Below, one piece after another: positions 25,294 through 35,278 of a stretch of 64,000 nucleotides of DNA. The notes beneath the pieces are model-generated. The model had not been told where the DNA came from. It saw only the letters and a list, made by a program, of their open reading frames with translations, and did no database searches. The stretch comes from Peptoniphilus sp034090345 (GTDB lineage Bacteria > Bacillota > Clostridia > Tissierellales > Peptoniphilaceae). The stretch is taken from NCBI RefSeq assembly GCF_034090345.1, contig NZ_JAXDSS010000046.1, positions 1 through 64,000 on the forward strand, written 5' to 3'. Each line of letters starts with the position of its first letter. The first letter of the stretch is position 1. Made by a program: the position numbers and the translations under genes.

Positions 25294-26223
25294 CTATAGA
25301 TAGCCTTTTTTCTTTAATATCCTCACTATATACCAAGATATCACCATACTAAGCAGTACCAAAATCCAAAATGCCGCCGGATGATTTTCAATCGGAAGTT
25401 TTACATTCATTCCCCACAATCCACCAACTATAGTTGGTACAGTCATTACTATTGTTATAGAAGTCAAAACTTGCATTACCACATTCAATTTATGTGAAAT
25501 CAAATTTGAATACAAATCAGATAAATTCTCCATTATAGTTGTAGACTCTTCAATCATCACTCTAGCTTGTTTGTTTTCAACAAGCAAATCATGTAACAAT
25601 TCAGATGCCTTATCGCTTTTTAATTTAGAATATGACTCAAACATCTTTTCTATTACCGGTCCATTTTCTCTGGTTGCCATACTAAATTTTATAAGTGACT
25701 TTTGTATTGCTATCATATCTGAAAAAGCTCTTTCATCACTATTTTTAAGCACTGTTCGCTCAATTTTCTCTATGCTTTCATTTAACTCTCTAACACTTTT
25801 TACAAATTCAGAACAAATTGCCCATGCAATTTCTGTAGATAGACTCTCACTATCTTCTCCCAGATCTTTCTGTTCATAAGAATTTTTAACTTTGTTCATC
25901 AACTTCAAACTTTCAGTAGAAACTGTAATCAAAATTCCATCAACCATTATCATTGATAGCGGTCTTGTTATATAGCTACAATTATTTATTTTTACTGGAT
26001 GACTTAGTAAAAATAAATTAGCTGCTCCACTTTCCCAAACTTCAACTCTTGGAACTTCTTCATTGTCTAGCACAGAGTAGATATAATCCTTTGGAATTTT
26101 ATATTTTGTAAGTATTTCATCAATTTCTTGTTGATTGGGTTTTATAAGTTCTATCCAAAAAAACTTTTCACCATTTTCTGAAATTGTCAATTTATTATTA
26201 TCAATATAGTATTTATTTTCCAT
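25294..26223 (-). CDS. corA: CorA family divalent metal ion channel
   Basis: The 309-residue protein has a large cytoplasmic N-terminal domain, a long helical stretch, and two C-terminal membrane segments separated by the loop GMNVKLP with the diagnostic GMN motif. It would import Mg2+ (or another divalent ion) as a pentamer. ATG at 26223 (MENKYYIDNNK) overlaps the upstream EamA gene by 11 bases; longer in-frame starts lie within that gene. Confidence 0.9.
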   Translation of the reverse strand: MENKYYIDNNKLTISENGEKFFWIELIKPNQQEIDEILTKYKIPKDYIYSVLDNEEVPRVEVWESGAANLFLLSHPVKINNCSYITRPLSMIMVDGILITVSTESLKLMNKVKNSYEQKDLGEDSESLSTEIAWAICSEFVKSVRELNESIEKIERTVLKNSDERAFSDMIAIQKSLIKFSMATRENGPVIEKMFESYSKLKSDKASELLHDLLVENKQARVMIEESTTIMENLSDLYSNLISHKLNVVMQVLTSITIVMTVPTIVGGLWGMNVKLPIENHPAAFWILVLLSMVISWYIVRILKKKGYL

Positions 26224-27109
26224 TTTCTTTATTTCCCAACTGTGCAGCCATAATTGCAATAAACATCAACAGACATCCTATTAATTCTCTTTTAGTTAAA
26301 ATTTCTCCAAGTATTAAATAACCGCCTACCGCTGCAAAAACTGATTCTATTGAGCTTATCAAAGACGCTAAAGCAGCATCTATATACCTTAAAGCCATGA
26401 TCTGTAATGTAAATGCCACAGAACTTGACATTATTGAAGCATAAAGTATTGACCACATCGCCAACTTTATAGCTTCTAATGAAATTGTTTCAAATACAAC
26501 AGCTCCTACTACACTTAAAAGTCCACATACTATAAATTGATAAGCATTAAATTTCAACCCGTCTGTTCTCGGAGAATAGTACGCTATTACAAGCATATGA
26601 ATAGAGAAAAATATAGTAGAAATAAAAACTATTAAATCGCCTTCATTTATTGATAGATTTTCTTTAACTGACAATAAATAAACGCCTATTACAGATAGTA
26701 CAATACAAAATATTAGTTTTTTAGACAGTCTATGCCCTCTAAACATCATGAGTATTGGAACTATTATTATATAAAGTGCACTTATAAACCCCGCCTTACC
26801 CACAGTTGTATCTACTATTCCTATTTGTTGTATATTCATTGCACAGAACAACACTATTCCAGTCAGGATTCCCCCTCTTCTTGTAGCTGCTTGATCTACG
26901 ACAACACTTTCTTCATCAAGTATAGCTTTTCTTAAAAATGGATTCATCCTCATAATAAGTATCACAAATCCGCCAATCAAACATCTTAATGCAGAAAACG
27001 TCATTGTGCCTATGTATTCCATTCCCTTACTCTGTGCCACAAATGTCAAACCCCATATTGCTGCTGCAAATAGTAAATAAATAGATGCCTTTAATTTATT
27101 TTTATCCAT
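26213..27109 (-). CDS. EamA/DMT family transporter
   Basis: The 298-residue protein has ten membrane segments and the two EamA repeats; AAAIWGLTFVAQSKG near the N-terminus and ALASLISSIESVFAAVGGYLILGE in the second repeat are typical. Substrates of such drug/metabolite transporters are unknown without experiment. ATG at 27109 behind GGGAGA replaces a longer frame. It is coupled to corA. Confidence 0.85.
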   Translation of the reverse strand: MDKNKLKASIYLLFAAAIWGLTFVAQSKGMEYIGTMTFSALRCLIGGFVILIMRMNPFLRKAILDEESVVVDQAATRRGGILTGIVLFCAMNIQQIGIVDTTVGKAGFISALYIIIVPILMMFRGHRLSKKLIFCIVLSVIGVYLLSVKENLSINEGDLIVFISTIFFSIHMLVIAYYSPRTDGLKFNAYQFIVCGLLSVVGAVVFETISLEAIKLAMWSILYASIMSSSVAFTLQIMALRYIDAALASLISSIESVFAAVGGYLILGEILTKRELIGCLLMFIAIMAAQLGNKENGK

Positions 27110-27234
27110 AAATATTCTCCCAATAAATAACTTATATACACAGTGTAACAGACACAAATTAAACTTTAAAGCCACTTTAAAAATTATTATCTTTTAGTAA
27201 TTTAAATATTAATCTTAACTCTCATTAAATTTTT

Positions 27235-27269
27235 GCATAAAAAAGCACAGGCAATCTAACCTGTGCTTT
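27235..27269 (-). terminator. Terminator after hppA
   Basis: AAAGCACAGG (27242-27251) and CCTGTGCTTT (27260-27269) form a perfect 10-bp stem, and the minus strand runs on into T6. Confidence 0.85.
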
Positions 27270-27276
27270 AAATATC

Positions 27277-29277
27277 TTAGAATAATTTTCCGCCAAATGC
27301 TACGAATAATGGTGCAAATACTAATGATACTACTGTTATAAGTTTTACAAGAATATTTAATGAAGGTCCTGAAGTATCTTTGAATGGGTCCCCTACAGTA
27401 TCTCCAGTTACAGCTGCTTTGTGAGCTTCTGAACCTTTTCCGCCATGTGCTCCACCTTCGATAAATTTCTTAGCATTGTCCCAAGCTCCACCGGAGTTTG
27501 ACATAAAGATTGCCATTAATACACCGGTGATAAGAGCTCCGGCTTGTAATCCACCTAGAGCTTCTGCTCCAAGTAATAGACCTACTACTATTGGAACTAC
27601 TACTGCTATTACTCCCGGAACGATCATTTCTTTAAGAGCAGCTCCTGTAGAAATATCTACACATTTTGCATATTCAGGAGTTGCTTTACCTTCCATAATT
27701 CCCGGGATTTCTCTAAATTGACGTCTTACTTCATCAATCATTGAAGAAGCTGCGTTTCCTACTGCTGACATTGTCAAAGCAGAGAAGGCAAATGGAAGCA
27801 TACCACCGATAAATGTTCCGGCAATAACTTCCGGTTTAGATACATCAATTCCTTCTAGCCCTGTTGCGTTGATATATGAAACAAATAGTGCTAAAGCTGT
27901 AAGAGCTGCTGAACCAATTGCAAATCCCTTACCGATAGCTGCTGTTGTATTACCTACTGCATCAAGTGAGTCAGTTATTTGTCTTACTTCTTCTGGAAGT
28001 TCACACATTTCTGCAATACCGCCAGCATTGTCAGCTATAGGACCATAAGCATCAACTGCAATTGTCATACCTGTAGTTGAAAGCATACCTACTGCTGCAA
28101 GAGCTATACCAAACAATCCGTGAACTGATGATTCATTTCCACCAGCACCTATAAAGGCAACCATTATGCCAATAGCGATTACTATGATTGGTCCAACTGT
28201 AGACATCATACCTACAGAAAGCCCTGAAATTATGTTTGTAGAAGAACCTGTTTCAGATTCTGATGCTATTCTTCGCACCGGAGCGTATTCATCCGCTGTA
28301 TAGTACTCAGTTATTTTAGATATTATAAGTCCAACACATATACCTGCTATTACAGGAACAAATGGTTTAAAGTTACCAAATATCATATTTGATAATACAG
28401 CTGCTGCAATTATACTAGCTCCGGCTGCAATGTATTCTCCAACGTTTAGAGCTTTTTGAGGGTCTTTATCTCCCTTTACAAAGAACACTGCTATGATCGA
28501 AGCAATTATACCTACTGCTGCTATTGATAGCGCATATGCTATACCATTTTCTTGATATGCAACTACTCCTAGAGTAATAGCCGATAAAAGAGCTCCAACA
28601 TATGATTCAAATAAGTCTGCTCCCATACCTGCAACGTCCCCTACGTTATCTCCTACGTTATCAGCAATAACAGCCGGGTTTCTTGGATCGTCTTCAGGAA
28701 TTCCCGCTTCAACTTTACCTACAAGGTCAGCTCCAACGTCTGCCGCTTTAGTGTAGATACCACCACCAACTCTTGCAAAAAGAGCGATTGAAGAAGCACC
28801 TAATGAAAATCCTGTAACTATAGTTGTATCTTGAGTTAACATATAAGCTGCTGTGATACCTATAATTCCCAATCCTACAACGCACATACCCATTACAGCC
28901 CCGCCTGAGAATGCTATATCAAGTGCTTTTGCAAGACCTGAAACATTAGCTGCGTTTGCAGTTCTAACATTTGCACGTGTTGCCACTCTCATACCAACAT
29001 AACCTGCGATTACTGAACAAATAGCTCCTGCAATGAAACATAGAGCTGTTGCCACACTGTGAAGTCCAACAGCTAAAATTGCAGCAAGAACTATTACAAA
29101 TACTACAAGTGCCTTGTATTCTCTTGTTAAAAATGCCATTGCACCATCTTGTATATATGAAGAAATTTCCCTCATTCTTTCATTCCCCGGATCTTGTTTA
29201 GACACAAAAGATGCTTTAAAGAAAGCAAAAGCTAGTGCTAAAACTCCGGCTACTATAGCTAAAATATAAACATTCAT
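27277..29277 (-). CDS. hppA: Membrane-bound ion-pumping pyrophosphatase
   Basis: The 666-residue protein has about 16 membrane segments and the catalytic loops GIYTKAADVGADLVGKVEAG with DDPRNPAVIADNVGDNVGD, plus the C-terminal GDTVGDPFKDTSGPSLNIL. It couples pyrophosphate hydrolysis to Na+ and/or H+ export. The segment GNTTAAIGKG has alanine where K+-independent enzymes have lysine, so K+ dependence is predicted. With the V-ATPase it supports an ion-gradient lifestyle matching the many Na+ symporters in the window. It follows secG by 15 bases. Confidence 0.95.
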   Translation of the reverse strand: MNVYILAIVAGVLALAFAFFKASFVSKQDPGNERMREISSYIQDGAMAFLTREYKALVVFVIVLAAILAVGLHSVATALCFIAGAICSVIAGYVGMRVATRANVRTANAANVSGLAKALDIAFSGGAVMGMCVVGLGIIGITAAYMLTQDTTIVTGFSLGASSIALFARVGGGIYTKAADVGADLVGKVEAGIPEDDPRNPAVIADNVGDNVGDVAGMGADLFESYVGALLSAITLGVVAYQENGIAYALSIAAVGIIASIIAVFFVKGDKDPQKALNVGEYIAAGASIIAAAVLSNMIFGNFKPFVPVIAGICVGLIISKITEYYTADEYAPVRRIASESETGSSTNIISGLSVGMMSTVGPIIVIAIGIMVAFIGAGGNESSVHGLFGIALAAVGMLSTTGMTIAVDAYGPIADNAGGIAEMCELPEEVRQITDSLDAVGNTTAAIGKGFAIGSAALTALALFVSYINATGLEGIDVSKPEVIAGTFIGGMLPFAFSALTMSAVGNAASSMIDEVRRQFREIPGIMEGKATPEYAKCVDISTGAALKEMIVPGVIAVVVPIVVGLLLGAEALGGLQAGALITGVLMAIFMSNSGGAWDNAKKFIEGGAHGGKGSEAHKAAVTGDTVGDPFKDTSGPSLNILVKLITVVSLVFAPLFVAFGGKLF

Positions 29278-29292
29278 TCTTCCGTATACCCC

Positions 29293-29517
29293 CTATATTG
29301 CTGAAAGTGCTATTACGGAAACTAAAAATATTATAGATGATACTGTTATAATACGATTTTCAATTTCCTTCTTGCTTGTTCCTCTATGTTCGCCCCATAG
29401 ATTTGATTGTTCTCCCTGTAATGTGCCAAGTCCTGCTTGAGCACTCTCAGTAACTACCACAGTGCCAATTAGAACGAGCGATGAAATGGCAATAATTACT
29501 GTCAAAAATAATTCCAC
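29293..29517 (-). CDS. secG: Preprotein translocase subunit SecG
   Basis: The 74-residue protein has two membrane segments with the family's ESAQAGLGTLQGE loop between them. The start is the GTG at 29517 (VELFLTVIIAIS) behind AGGAGG; a longer frame to 29583 is not supported. SecG assists the SecYEG channel. It lies directly upstream of hppA. Confidence 0.88.
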   Translation of the reverse strand: MELFLTVIIAISSLVLIGTVVVTESAQAGLGTLQGEQSNLWGEHRGTSKKEIENRIITVSSIIFLVSVIALSAI

Positions 29518-29613
29518 TATAAAACCTCCTATTTTATTTATCCACAATGCATTAATTCTACCACAATAAATTTTCAAAATCAATTGAAACCGTTAATTTC
29601 AAGCCTTTTTATA

Positions 29614-30471
29614 CTAAAATATCTTCAAAAATAAAATTACTAGTATACCAAGTGCTATCCTGTACATTCCAAACACTTTGAAATCGTGTTTTTGAATGTA
29701 ACTCATAAACTTAGTTATTACAGCATATGCTACTACAAAAGAGACTACAAAGCCCACTAAAATATAGAACCACTCACTTACTGTAAACGATGTTCCCATC
29801 TTCAATACCTTCAAAGCCGTTGCCCCTAACATTGTTGGAATTGCTAAGAAAAATGAAAACTCAGCTGCTGTTGTCCTGTTACAGCCAAGAGTCATTCCTC
29901 CAATTATGGTAGCTGCACTCCTTGAAGTGCCCGGTATCATCGCTAAGCATTGGAACACTCCTATTTTAAAAGCATCCACTACACTTAGCTCATCAATGTC
30001 TTCATATTTAAATTCAGATTTTTTCTTATCTTCCATAAATATGATTATGACACCATAGATTATCAATGTTATTGCAACTACGGTTGGATTAAATAAGTAC
30101 TTGTCTATTATATCATCAAATAGAAAACCTAAAACTGCAGCAGGTAAAAATCCTATTATAACCTTCGCTATCAATCTCATGGTTTTCTTATCTCTTAAGT
30201 GCCATCTATCTGAAATAGATAAATGTGATTCATTTTCTACAATGTTTGAGGATAATTTTTTCTTTGATAGTGGGTTTAATTTATCCCAATACAATAGCAC
30301 TACTGCTAGAATTGCCCCCAATTGAATTATTACTGAGAACGCATTTTCAAAGCTTTGTGAGTGTAATTTTAAAATCTCACCAACTAAGATTAAATGTCCT
30401 GTAGATGATATCGGCAAAAATTCCGTAATACCCTCTACAATTCCCAAAATTATTATCTTAATTAACTCCAT
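29614..30471 (-). CDS. uppP: Undecaprenyl-diphosphatase (BacA/UppP)
   Basis: The 285-residue membrane enzyme has the two UppP signatures: GIVEGITEFLPISSTGHL near the N-terminus (the glutamate motif) and PGTSRSAATI around residue 180. It recycles undecaprenyl pyrophosphate for cell-wall synthesis. It begins 8 bases after dnaB, at the end of the DUF2232-gdpP-rplI-dnaB block. Confidence 0.95.
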   Translation of the reverse strand: MELIKIIILGIVEGITEFLPISSTGHLILVGEILKLHSQSFENAFSVIIQLGAILAVVLLYWDKLNPLSKKKLSSNIVENESHLSISDRWHLRDKKTMRLIAKVIIGFLPAAVLGFLFDDIIDKYLFNPTVVAITLIIYGVIIIFMEDKKKSEFKYEDIDELSVVDAFKIGVFQCLAMIPGTSRSAATIIGGMTLGCNRTTAAEFSFFLAIPTMLGATALKVLKMGTSFTVSEWFYILVGFVVSFVVAYAVITKFMSYIQKHDFKVFGMYRIALGILVILFLKIF

Positions 30472-30479
30472 CTTCCCTC

Positions 30480-31817
30480 CTATGAACCATATTCTTTATT
30501 CAAGAATTTAGTGAATTCTTTTCTAAATATCAGTTCCACTGTACCTGTTGGTCCATTTCTATGTTTTGCAATTATAACTTCGCCAATATTTGGTTTTTCC
30601 GACTCTTCTTTTGTATAGTACTCATCTCTAAATAGAAACATTACAACGTCGGCATCTTGTTCTATAGCTCCTGATTCTCTAAGGTCTGAAAGAATAGGCC
30701 TGTGATCAGCTCTTGCTTCGGGTGAACGTGAAAGTTGAGACAGTGCTAGCACCGGCACTTCAAGTTCTTTTGCTATAGCTTTTAAGTTTCTTGAAATCGC
30801 TGAAATTTCTTGAGTTCTAGATTCAACTTTTTCGCTCATTTGCATAAGTTGGAGATAATCTATAACCACCAAGTCCAAACCTTTCTCCATCTTTTGTCTT
30901 CTGCACTTGGCTTTTAGCTCCAACGGAGAAATACCTGCCGTATCATCTATTTCAATTTCAAGCTCAGATATTATCGGCATTGCATTTATGACTCTTTCCC
31001 AATCATCTGCTGTCAAATTGCCGGATATTATCTTTTGTAAATCCACATGTGCTATTGAAGCTATGATTCTGTCAACCAGCTGAGTCTTACTCATTTCAAG
31101 AGAAAACATTGCAACTTTTGCCTTTGCTCTTAGCGCTGCATTAGTTGCTATGTTTACCATTAGAGCAGTCTTTCCCATTGATGGTCTTGCCGCAAGAAGT
31201 ACAAGATCTGACTTTTGTAGACCGCTCAACTGTCTATCCAAATCTTCAAAACCTGTAGTAACCCCAGTTAGCGAGTTTGGATTTTGCGCACGTTTTTCCA
31301 TTGCAGCAAATGACTCAAGTAAAGTCTCTTTTATCGGAGAAAGTCCTGCTCTGTGAGAATCTTGGGTTATGTTAAATATACTTGACTCGGCTTTTTCTAT
31401 AATCATATCTAAATCTGCATCTTGTGCATATGCACTTGACATAGTTTCATCCGAGGCAGCTATCAACTTTCTCAGTGTAGACTTTTCTTTAATTATCTCA
31501 CAATGATACTTTGTATTTGAGACTAAGCCGGCAGATGAACTCAAACTTGCTATATAGCTAATCCCCCCGACATCTTCAAGACTATTTCTCTTTTTCAGCT
31601 CATCTATTGTAGTCATCACATCAACCGGAACATTTCTATTGTATATAGAGGTTATGGCTCCATATATTTCACCATGAATTTCCGAATAGAAATCTTCAGC
31701 TCTTAAAATTTCAACGGCCGATGTGATGGCATCTTTAGATAGCATCATAGCACCAAGCACTGACTGTTCCGTTTCAGTGACATGAGGAGGTATTTTGAGA
31801 TTTAAATCTTCCATCAT
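30480..31817 (-). CDS. dnaB: Replicative DNA helicase DnaB
   Basis: The 445-residue protein has the DnaB N-terminal helical domain (starting IPPHVTETEQSVLGAMM) and a RecA-type C-terminal domain with Walker A AARPSMGKTAL and DLVVIDYLQLM for Walker B. No intein is present. Its start overlaps the rplI stop (ATGATG; either Met is possible). The order gdpP-rplI-dnaB is the usual one in Firmicutes. Confidence 0.96.
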   Translation of the reverse strand: MMEDLNLKIPPHVTETEQSVLGAMMLSKDAITSAVEILRAEDFYSEIHGEIYGAITSIYNRNVPVDVMTTIDELKKRNSLEDVGGISYIASLSSSAGLVSNTKYHCEIIKEKSTLRKLIAASDETMSSAYAQDADLDMIIEKAESSIFNITQDSHRAGLSPIKETLLESFAAMEKRAQNPNSLTGVTTGFEDLDRQLSGLQKSDLVLLAARPSMGKTALMVNIATNAALRAKAKVAMFSLEMSKTQLVDRIIASIAHVDLQKIISGNLTADDWERVINAMPIISELEIEIDDTAGISPLELKAKCRRQKMEKGLDLVVIDYLQLMQMSEKVESRTQEISAISRNLKAIAKELEVPVLALSQLSRSPEARADHRPILSDLRESGAIEQDADVVMFLFRDEYYTKEESEKPNIGEVIIAKHRNGPTGTVELIFRKEFTKFLNKEYGS

Positions 31818-32260
31818 TCTGCCTCAACTATTACCTTTAATTTTGCAACTATTCCAGGATACAATTTTAAAGGTACAGTTTTTGTGGCCTCCATCTTAAT
31901 GTTTTCACTTAATTCAATTTTTTTCTTGTCCAGTTTTATTTTAAGTTGCTCTTCAAGAGCTTCTTTTATATTTTGAGAAGTTATCGCTCCGAAAAGTCTT
32001 CCTCCCTCACCTGATTTAGCCTTTATTACAACTTTGCCTGCTTCAATCTTCTTTTTTAGTTCAGTGAATTCAGCTCTGTTCTTCTTCTCTTCTTCTGCTC
32101 TCTTTTCGTTATCTTCTTCCCATTTTTTAAGATTCTCTTCATTAGCTTCTATGGCAACTTTTCTTGGCAGCAAGAAATTTCTTGCGTATCCGTCTTTTGC
32201 CTCAACAAGAGACCCCGCTTTCCCTAAATTTTTATCGTCTTTTAATAAAATTACCTTCAT
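31814..32260 (-). CDS. rplI: 50S ribosomal protein L9
   Basis: The 148-residue protein starts MKVILLKDDKNLGKAG and has YARNFLLPRKVAIEA, the L9 signature, then the long connecting helix rich in E and K and the C-terminal domain. It overlaps gdpP and dnaB by four bases each. Confidence 0.97.
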   Translation of the reverse strand: MKVILLKDDKNLGKAGSLVEAKDGYARNFLLPRKVAIEANEENLKKWEEDNEKRAEEEKKNRAEFTELKKKIEAGKVVIKAKSGEGGRLFGAITSQNIKEALEEQLKIKLDKKKIELSENIKMEATKTVPLKLYPGIVAKLKVIVEAE

Positions 32261-34260
32261 ATATTTTCTCCCTTTTTCTGTTCATCAATATACTCTTCCA
32301 CTGCTTGTACTAAAATATTTTCAGCTTCATCTAGAGATTCTACCTTTAGTCTGGCTCCAGCCATGTTAAGATGTCCTCCACCTCCTAATTTTTCAAGTAT
32401 CAACTGCACTGAAAAATCCCCAGATGACCTTCCTGAAATGTGAATTTCATCATCTACCGGAGTCATTACAAAACTTGCTCTTATTCCATTTATATCAAGC
32501 AATTCATCGGCAGCTTGTGCCGCTATCAATATGGAATTCGCAGCCTTTTTATCTAACCTTGAAATTGCCACTTCATCACAAACTACCTTTGTAGCGTGCA
32601 CTACTTGAGCTCTGTTTTGAAGTGTATCTAAGTCATCTTGGAACAAGTTCTTTACCTTTATCATATCTGCACCGGCACGTTTTAATATTGATGCCGCTTC
32701 AAAAGTTCTAACTCCTGTTTGGAAACTAAAGTTCTTAGTATCAACTACTATACCACTCATTAGCGCATCTGCCTCAAAATGGGTTAAATTTAATTCATCA
32801 TTCATATAAGTCAACATCTCAGTTACAAGTTCACTTGTAGAGGATGCATATGGTTCAACATAAGTCAGCACCGGATTTTTGACAAATTCCTTACCTCTTC
32901 TGTGGTGGTCTATTACAACTATTTGTGTTGTCAAATCTAAAAGCTCGGGACTTTCAGTAAAGTTTGGCTTATGATTATCGACCAATATAACCAATGACTT
33001 AGGTGTTATATTACTCTTTGCCTGCTCTGAGGAAATTATCTTCTCAAAAATTTCAGGTTCTTCTTCTTTCATTCTATCAAGAAGGTTTGATATTGAAGGA
33101 TTGCTCTTATTTAAAACAATATGCCCTTCAACATTTCTATTTAACACAGCTCTTAAAATACCTATCGCTGAACCTATAGCATCCATATCGGCATTTTTAT
33201 GTCCCATTATATAGACGTCTTCCGCTCCATCAATAAGTTGTTTTAATGCAACACCTAACACTCTTGCCTTTACTTTGTTTCTCTTTTCAACAGCTTTTGA
33301 CTTGCCCCCGAAGAATTCATAATTGTCCTCAACTTTTATTACGGCTTGGTCTCCTCCACGTCCGAGTGCAAGGTCTAAGCAAGTGTCAGCTTCATCCACA
33401 GACTCTTTAAAATTAAGCCCAAAAGATGATACTCCTATCGAAAGTGTCATAGGTATGGAATTACCCATATCTAACTCTCTTAAATCGTCAAGTAGATCAA
33501 ATCTCTTTTCCTTTATGCTCTTTAATGCCCCAAAAGTCATGACAACTAGGTACATATCGTCATCATACTTTCTAACCAAGGCATCATAACTTTGAAAATA
33601 TCCTCTTACTAAGTAATCTATCTCAGCTATTAACTGTGGTCTGTTGGCAGTTGGTGCTGAGTCCATTGCCTCATCGTAGTTGTCCACTTCTATTTTTGCA
33701 ACTATTGGATATTCTGAGACATATTTATCTCTCAAAACATCATAATCAGTCTTGTCTACAAAGTATAATAGAATTAATTTACTTCTATCTGATTCAGTTT
33801 TTTTTACATCAACTACATTCGCATAAACTCTATATGACTTAGAGCCTAATTTTGCAGTTAAATCTTCATCATTAGGCGCTTCAATTATACTTTCAAAATT
33901 TATTTCAGGAATCAACTCAGAAACATTTATCTCCATAATTTCAACATCTTCAAATATATTTAAGAAAGTTGTGTTGTACCAAATTACATTCGCATTTTCA
34001 TCTGTTATTACCATTGGAAAAGGCATAGAAAAAATAGCATGTTTTGTTATCGAGTCAAAGTCTCTACTTATTGTTTCAATCATCTCAACTGACTTTTGGT
34101 TGTACTCTTCTATGGTCTTACTACCTGAGTATATCAAATAAACCAAAATTAGAAGTCCCAAAATACCTAGCCAAGGCTCAAAGTATAAAAGTCCTATGCT
34201 CAATATAGCAACAACTACTATAAATCCTTTAAAGTCTTTTAAATCAAATTTATAATCCAT
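32257..34260 (-). CDS. gdpP: Cyclic-di-AMP phosphodiesterase GdpP
   Basis: The 667-residue protein has two N-terminal membrane segments (about 10-50), a PAS domain (about 75-150), a degenerate GGDEF domain (about 170-300) and a C-terminal DHH/DHHA1 phosphodiesterase with GHKNADMDAIGSA, VDNHKP, VIDHHRRG and GGGGHLNMAGA. It hydrolyses c-di-AMP and so influences potassium, osmotic and wall homeostasis. All DHH motifs are intact. It is coupled to rplI by a four-base overlap. Confidence 0.94.
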   Translation of the reverse strand: MDYKFDLKDFKGFIVVVAILSIGLLYFEPWLGILGLLILVYLIYSGSKTIEEYNQKSVEMIETISRDFDSITKHAIFSMPFPMVITDENANVIWYNTTFLNIFEDVEIMEINVSELIPEINFESIIEAPNDEDLTAKLGSKSYRVYANVVDVKKTESDRSKLILLYFVDKTDYDVLRDKYVSEYPIVAKIEVDNYDEAMDSAPTANRPQLIAEIDYLVRGYFQSYDALVRKYDDDMYLVVMTFGALKSIKEKRFDLLDDLRELDMGNSIPMTLSIGVSSFGLNFKESVDEADTCLDLALGRGGDQAVIKVEDNYEFFGGKSKAVEKRNKVKARVLGVALKQLIDGAEDVYIMGHKNADMDAIGSAIGILRAVLNRNVEGHIVLNKSNPSISNLLDRMKEEEPEIFEKIISSEQAKSNITPKSLVILVDNHKPNFTESPELLDLTTQIVVIDHHRRGKEFVKNPVLTYVEPYASSTSELVTEMLTYMNDELNLTHFEADALMSGIVVDTKNFSFQTGVRTFEAASILKRAGADMIKVKNLFQDDLDTLQNRAQVVHATKVVCDEVAISRLDKKAANSILIAAQAADELLDINGIRASFVMTPVDDEIHISGRSSGDFSVQLILEKLGGGGHLNMAGARLKVESLDEAENILVQAVEEYIDEQKKGENI

Positions 34261-34268
34261 CTTTCACC

Positions 34269-35162
34269 TCACGCGAGCCTTCTAAAGTTGAATATATTGT
34301 CCAAAACACCCATGGCTATAAAAACAAACTGTGCTCCCGGAACTAAAAATCCAAAAAGAGGCACTAAAATTTTTATAAACCTTCCAGCTTTAATCTTATT
34401 TAGTATGAACATTATAACACTCATTCCCAAGAAAAATAGTATGCTTGAGAATACTAAGATTAAGTTTTCTATAACTAAATTAGGTGACTCAAAAAGTCTA
34501 TCTCCAAAGCTATATAATCCAGCTATTGAAAAAACTCCTACAAATAATATTCCTTTTGGTAGATTAAAATAAATAAATGGTTTATAGTTTAATTTTAATC
34601 CTTGTTTTAAGATAAGCTTTCTTATTGATAAGTGATATGTTACATAACTTAACAAAAGAGAAATTATAACTAACATAGCCGGCATCAATTGCAACGACCT
34701 ATTATACAACATAGTCCATTCTGCAGTTGAGAGCTTTTCAATACTCATATTATTTTGTACTTGTATAAAACTTTCTAAAACTTCTTTTGATTTTAACATT
34801 TCAGGGCTAACCCCATAAGAATATGAAGTTACAAATATAGAAATAAAAAACATTACCGCTGCCAAAACTACAGTTGAATTCTGGTCATAATTTTTATGCA
34901 TCATCCAGTGAAATACTAAAATCATTGGCCCAAATAACGTAAAAACTACTATTGCATAATTTAAAGAAATCATAGTCAGTAGTGCATTGGCAACAAAGAA
35001 CATCGAAAAAGCGCTCATAACGCCTCCTGATATAGCTTCCCCAACGAAAATAGCCGGTAAAAATAAAAATGCCGGTGGAAAAACCATTCCAATCGCAGCA
35101 ATAAGTACTGCTCTTGTAACCAATATAAACTTATTTAATGTTGAATTTGTAATTTCAATCAT
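34269..35162 (-). CDS. DUF2232 (YybS-like) membrane protein
   Basis: The 297-residue protein has about eight membrane segments and takes the place of YybS upstream of gdpP. Its C-terminus AQFVFIAMGVLDNIFNFRR is family-like. Function is unknown. The start at 35162 is uncertain: AAGGGG lies almost against the ATG, which is poor spacing, yet longer frames run into the divergent promoter region. Confidence 0.75.
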   Translation of the reverse strand: MIEITNSTLNKFILVTRAVLIAAIGMVFPPAFLFLPAIFVGEAISGGVMSAFSMFFVANALLTMISLNYAIVVFTLFGPMILVFHWMMHKNYDQNSTVVLAAVMFFISIFVTSYSYGVSPEMLKSKEVLESFIQVQNNMSIEKLSTAEWTMLYNRSLQLMPAMLVIISLLLSYVTYHLSIRKLILKQGLKLNYKPFIYFNLPKGILFVGVFSIAGLYSFGDRLFESPNLVIENLILVFSSILFFLGMSVIMFILNKIKAGRFIKILVPLFGFLVPGAQFVFIAMGVLDNIFNFRRLA

Positions 35163-35241
35163 CCCCTTACTATTTTTTATTTTACCATACCAACTAAATA
35201 TAAAATAGATATTTGTTAATATGCTATTTATATACATATTG

Positions 35242-35250
35242 TGGTATAAT
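35242..35250 (+). promoter_or_regulatory. Extended -10 element of the IclR gene
   Basis: TGGTATAAT (35242-35250) is an extended -10 element; there is no clear -35. It lies about 30 bases before the ATG at 35279. Confidence 0.45.
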
Positions 35251-35278
35251 TTCACTAACGTGTAGGAAAGGAGTTAAT

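Noticed and set aside
29293..29583. Longer SecG starting at 29583
   Set aside because: The extra 22 residues are not SecG-like, and the GTG at 29517 has an ideal AGGAGG site.
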